Source of the DNA: Stenotrophomonas maltophilia
GTDB taxonomy: Bacteria > Pseudomonadota > Gammaproteobacteria > Xanthomonadales > Xanthomonadaceae
Length of the DNA: 64,000 bases
Direction: 5' to 3'
Assembly (NCBI RefSeq): GCF_006974125.1
Contig: NZ_CP037858.1
Location: 558,001-622,000 of the forward strand
The position numbers and the translations under genes are program-made. This document shows positions 62,756 to 64,000 of this stretch, in pieces; positions within the stretch are counted from its first letter, which is position 1; each line of letters begins with the position of its first letter. The notes under the pieces were generated by a model that did no database searches, was not told the origin of the DNA, and worked only from the letters and a program-made list of their open reading frames with translations.

Positions 62756-63709
62756 ATGTCCCGATACTTCACTTTTGCCGATTACCGCCGCTTCGGCCAC
62801 CGCCACGGCTTTGACTACCGCGCTGACCCCGAACACCTGCGCGACGACCAGTGGGCGGGCCATGGCGAAGTCAACGAGCAGTTCCTGCGCGGTGGCATGA
62901 GCCTGATCGCATCCGACGTCCACAATCGCTTTCCATACGTCGCCACTGCCCAGCAGAGTCCCGGGCTGGCCATCCGCGTGATGCTGCAGGGGCAGGTGGA
63001 TGTACGCATTCCCCGGCGCAGTGGCTTCACCCTGCGCGCGGGCACTGCGATGACCGCGCACCACCGCGAACAGGTCGAAATGACCGGTGCACATCCCGGC
63101 GAAACGCGCATGCGCGGCGTCAGCGTGATGGTACCGGCGGAGATCGATCCGGATCTGTTCCAGCTGCCGCAGCTGCACACGGCGCTCAGCACTCACCTGG
63201 AGTGCCGCCACTGGGCGATTCCGCATACCCTGCTGCCGGTACTGGGCCAGTTGTTCGACAGCCCATGGGAGGACGGCATCGATGCGCTGTGGCGCGAGGG
63301 CGTAGCCCTGCAGCTGCTCGCCGTTGGCCTGCAGGCCGAGGATCTTCAGACCGAACAGGTGCGCACCCTGCGTGCCGGCCAGCGCGAACGGCTGGAGCGC
63401 GTGCGCGCCTACCTGCATGATGACCCAAGCCATGCCCACAGCCTGGTCGAACTGGCGCAGCTGGCCTGCATGAGCCCGAGTTCGCTGCGCCGTCATTTCG
63501 CCCAGCAGTATGGGAGTTCGGTATTCGATTATCTGCATGAGCAGCGCATGCGCCATGCCGAGCAGGGCCTGCGCGAAGACGGCTGGACGGTCGAGCAGGC
63601 CGCCGCCGCCAGTGGTTACCGCCACCCCAGCAACTTTGCCGCTGCATTCCGCAAGCGCTTCGGTCTGGTGCCCAGCCGCTGGCGCACGGGCCCCTCGAAG
63701 GTGGGCTGA
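62756..63709 (+). CDS. AraC family regulator, PchR-like
   Basis: A 317-aa protein. The C-terminal helix-turn-helix pair spans about residues 225-315 (HSLVELAQLACMSPSSLRRHFAQQYGSSVFDYLHEQRM, and WTVEQAAAASGYRHPSNFAAAFRKRFGLVPSRW). The N-terminal part resembles the PchR group, whose members sense siderophores or redox stress, but no siderophore gene is nearby. The ATG at 62756 (MSRYFTFADYRRFG) is the likely start within a frame open from 62573. It is divergent from the SDR gene, a possible target. Confidence 0.88.
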   Translation: MSRYFTFADYRRFGHRHGFDYRADPEHLRDDQWAGHGEVNEQFLRGGMSLIASDVHNRFPYVATAQQSPGLAIRVMLQGQVDVRIPRRSGFTLRAGTAMTAHHREQVEMTGAHPGETRMRGVSVMVPAEIDPDLFQLPQLHTALSTHLECRHWAIPHTLLPVLGQLFDSPWEDGIDALWREGVALQLLAVGLQAEDLQTEQVRTLRAGQRERLERVRAYLHDDPSHAHSLVELAQLACMSPSSLRRHFAQQYGSSVFDYLHEQRMRHAEQGLREDGWTVEQAAAASGYRHPSNFAAAFRKRFGLVPSRWRTGPSKVG

Positions 63710-63723
63710 AGGCCTGTGCCCTG

Positions 63724-63834
63724 GCAGGTGTCGATCTTGGTCGATCGGCATACCATGGCCCAGCCTTGGTAGGTGTCGACCCTGGTCGACACGCTCCTGC
63801 TTCATCGCGGATACCGGCCAGCGGCCGGCACTAC
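63724..63834. repeat. Cluster of GTAG-type REPs, classes C, C and B
   Basis: A degenerate class C copy (63724-63746, begins GCAGGTGTCGATCTTGGTCG), a full class C copy (63769-63792, GTAGGTGTCGACCCTGGTCG...) and a reverse class B copy (63812-63834). They lie between the AraC gene and the convergent hydrolase. Confidence 0.8.
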
Positions 63835-63876
63835 CGCAGCCGCCGGGCATCGCGCACCCGGCGGATCTCACCAACC

Positions 63877-64000
63877 TCAGTACACCGGCAGATCGATGTA
63901 GCTCGCCTGCGCCGCGCTATGCCAGACCCGCTGCGTGGCCTTCTGGTAATCGCCCGGCTTGGCCAGGTAGACATTGGGCACGTAGGTCTGCGGGTTGCGG
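63877..64000 (-). CDS. CocE/NonD-type hydrolase, C-terminal end only
   Basis: The visible 41 residues read RNPQTYVPNVYLAKPGDYQK, then ATQRVWHSAAQASYIDLPVY and a TGA at 63877-63879. This closely resembles the end of the X-Pro dipeptidyl-peptidase-type C-terminal beta domain of CocE/NonD hydrolases (R-N-P-Q-T...D-Y-x-K-A-T-Q-R-V). The rest of the gene lies beyond the right edge. Confidence 0.6.
   Translation of the reverse strand, partial: RNPQTYVPNVYLAKPGDYQKATQRVWHSAAQASYIDLPVY

Noticed and set aside
62532..62900. Plus-strand frame before the PchR-like regulator
   Set aside because: Ser/Thr/Ala-rich composition, no domain, and it overlaps the true regulator start in another frame.

Overview
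The window is GC-rich chromosomal DNA that looks like Stenotrophomonas, most likely the S. maltophilia complex. The assignment rests on the many short palindromic repeats that begin with GTAG (the SMAG type of REP known from that genus), on Xanthomonadaceae-like gene content (DUF2968, DUF3613, DUF4124, a TonB-dependent receptor, lldPRD-dld) and on a compact tad locus. It is inference from sequence style, not a database match. No rRNA, tRNA, CRISPR array, prophage or insertion sequence was seen. Both ends cut through genes.

Layout. 1-2.2 kb: end of an MgtC-family gene, a divergent MerR regulator/methyltransferase pair, and a small conserved protein behind a 29-bp perfect inverted repeat. 2.3-10 kb: a surface-adhesion module, with an 1849-aa trimeric autotransporter (minus strand), a downstream OmpA/SmpA-type lipoprotein that probably ties it to peptidoglycan, and an upstream AraC-family regulator. 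10.2-22.4 kb: a complete Flp/Tad pilus operon (flp-tadV-tadE-rcpC-rcpA-tadZ-tadA-tadB-tadC-tadD-DUF3613-tadG) preceded by a good sigma-54-type promoter match. 22.5-24.7 kb: DUF2968 and DUF4124 proteins and an alpha/beta hydrolase.

24.8-31.6 kb: a tightly packed seven-gene minus-strand operon (small membrane protein, HTH-only AraC regulator, YcaC-like hydrolase, DoxX, exported amidohydrolase with a His-rich tail, alginate-export-type porin, MFS exporter with a ferredoxin-like tail). It is divergent from a propeller-type sensor kinase and a NarL-type response regulator. This is the best candidate for an undescribed pathway. 35.4-35.9 kb is a nest of palindromes between convergent genes.

36-48 kb: MFS/LysR pair, a frameshifted BAAT-type acyl hydrolase, a LytTR two-component pair, amidohydrolase plus ankyrin lipoprotein with a divergent LysR, a DUF3806 protein, a cytosine-deaminase-like enzyme, a UbiC/UTRA-fold protein and a lipoprotein. 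48-55.4 kb: TonB-dependent receptor, GNAT-like protein, CDP-diacylglycerol pyrophosphatase, an I78-type inhibitor lipoprotein, an SMI1/KNR4 protein and unknown exported proteins. 55.4-61 kb: lactate utilisation operon lldP-lldR-lldD-dld with two palindromic LldR-type operators. 61-64 kb: MgtC-like protein, SDR oxidoreductase, PchR-like AraC regulator and the end of a CocE/NonD-type hydrolase.

GTAG repeats are absent from about 0.5 to 24.8 kb (adhesin plus tad) and frequent afterwards, mostly as inverted pairs at gene ends.
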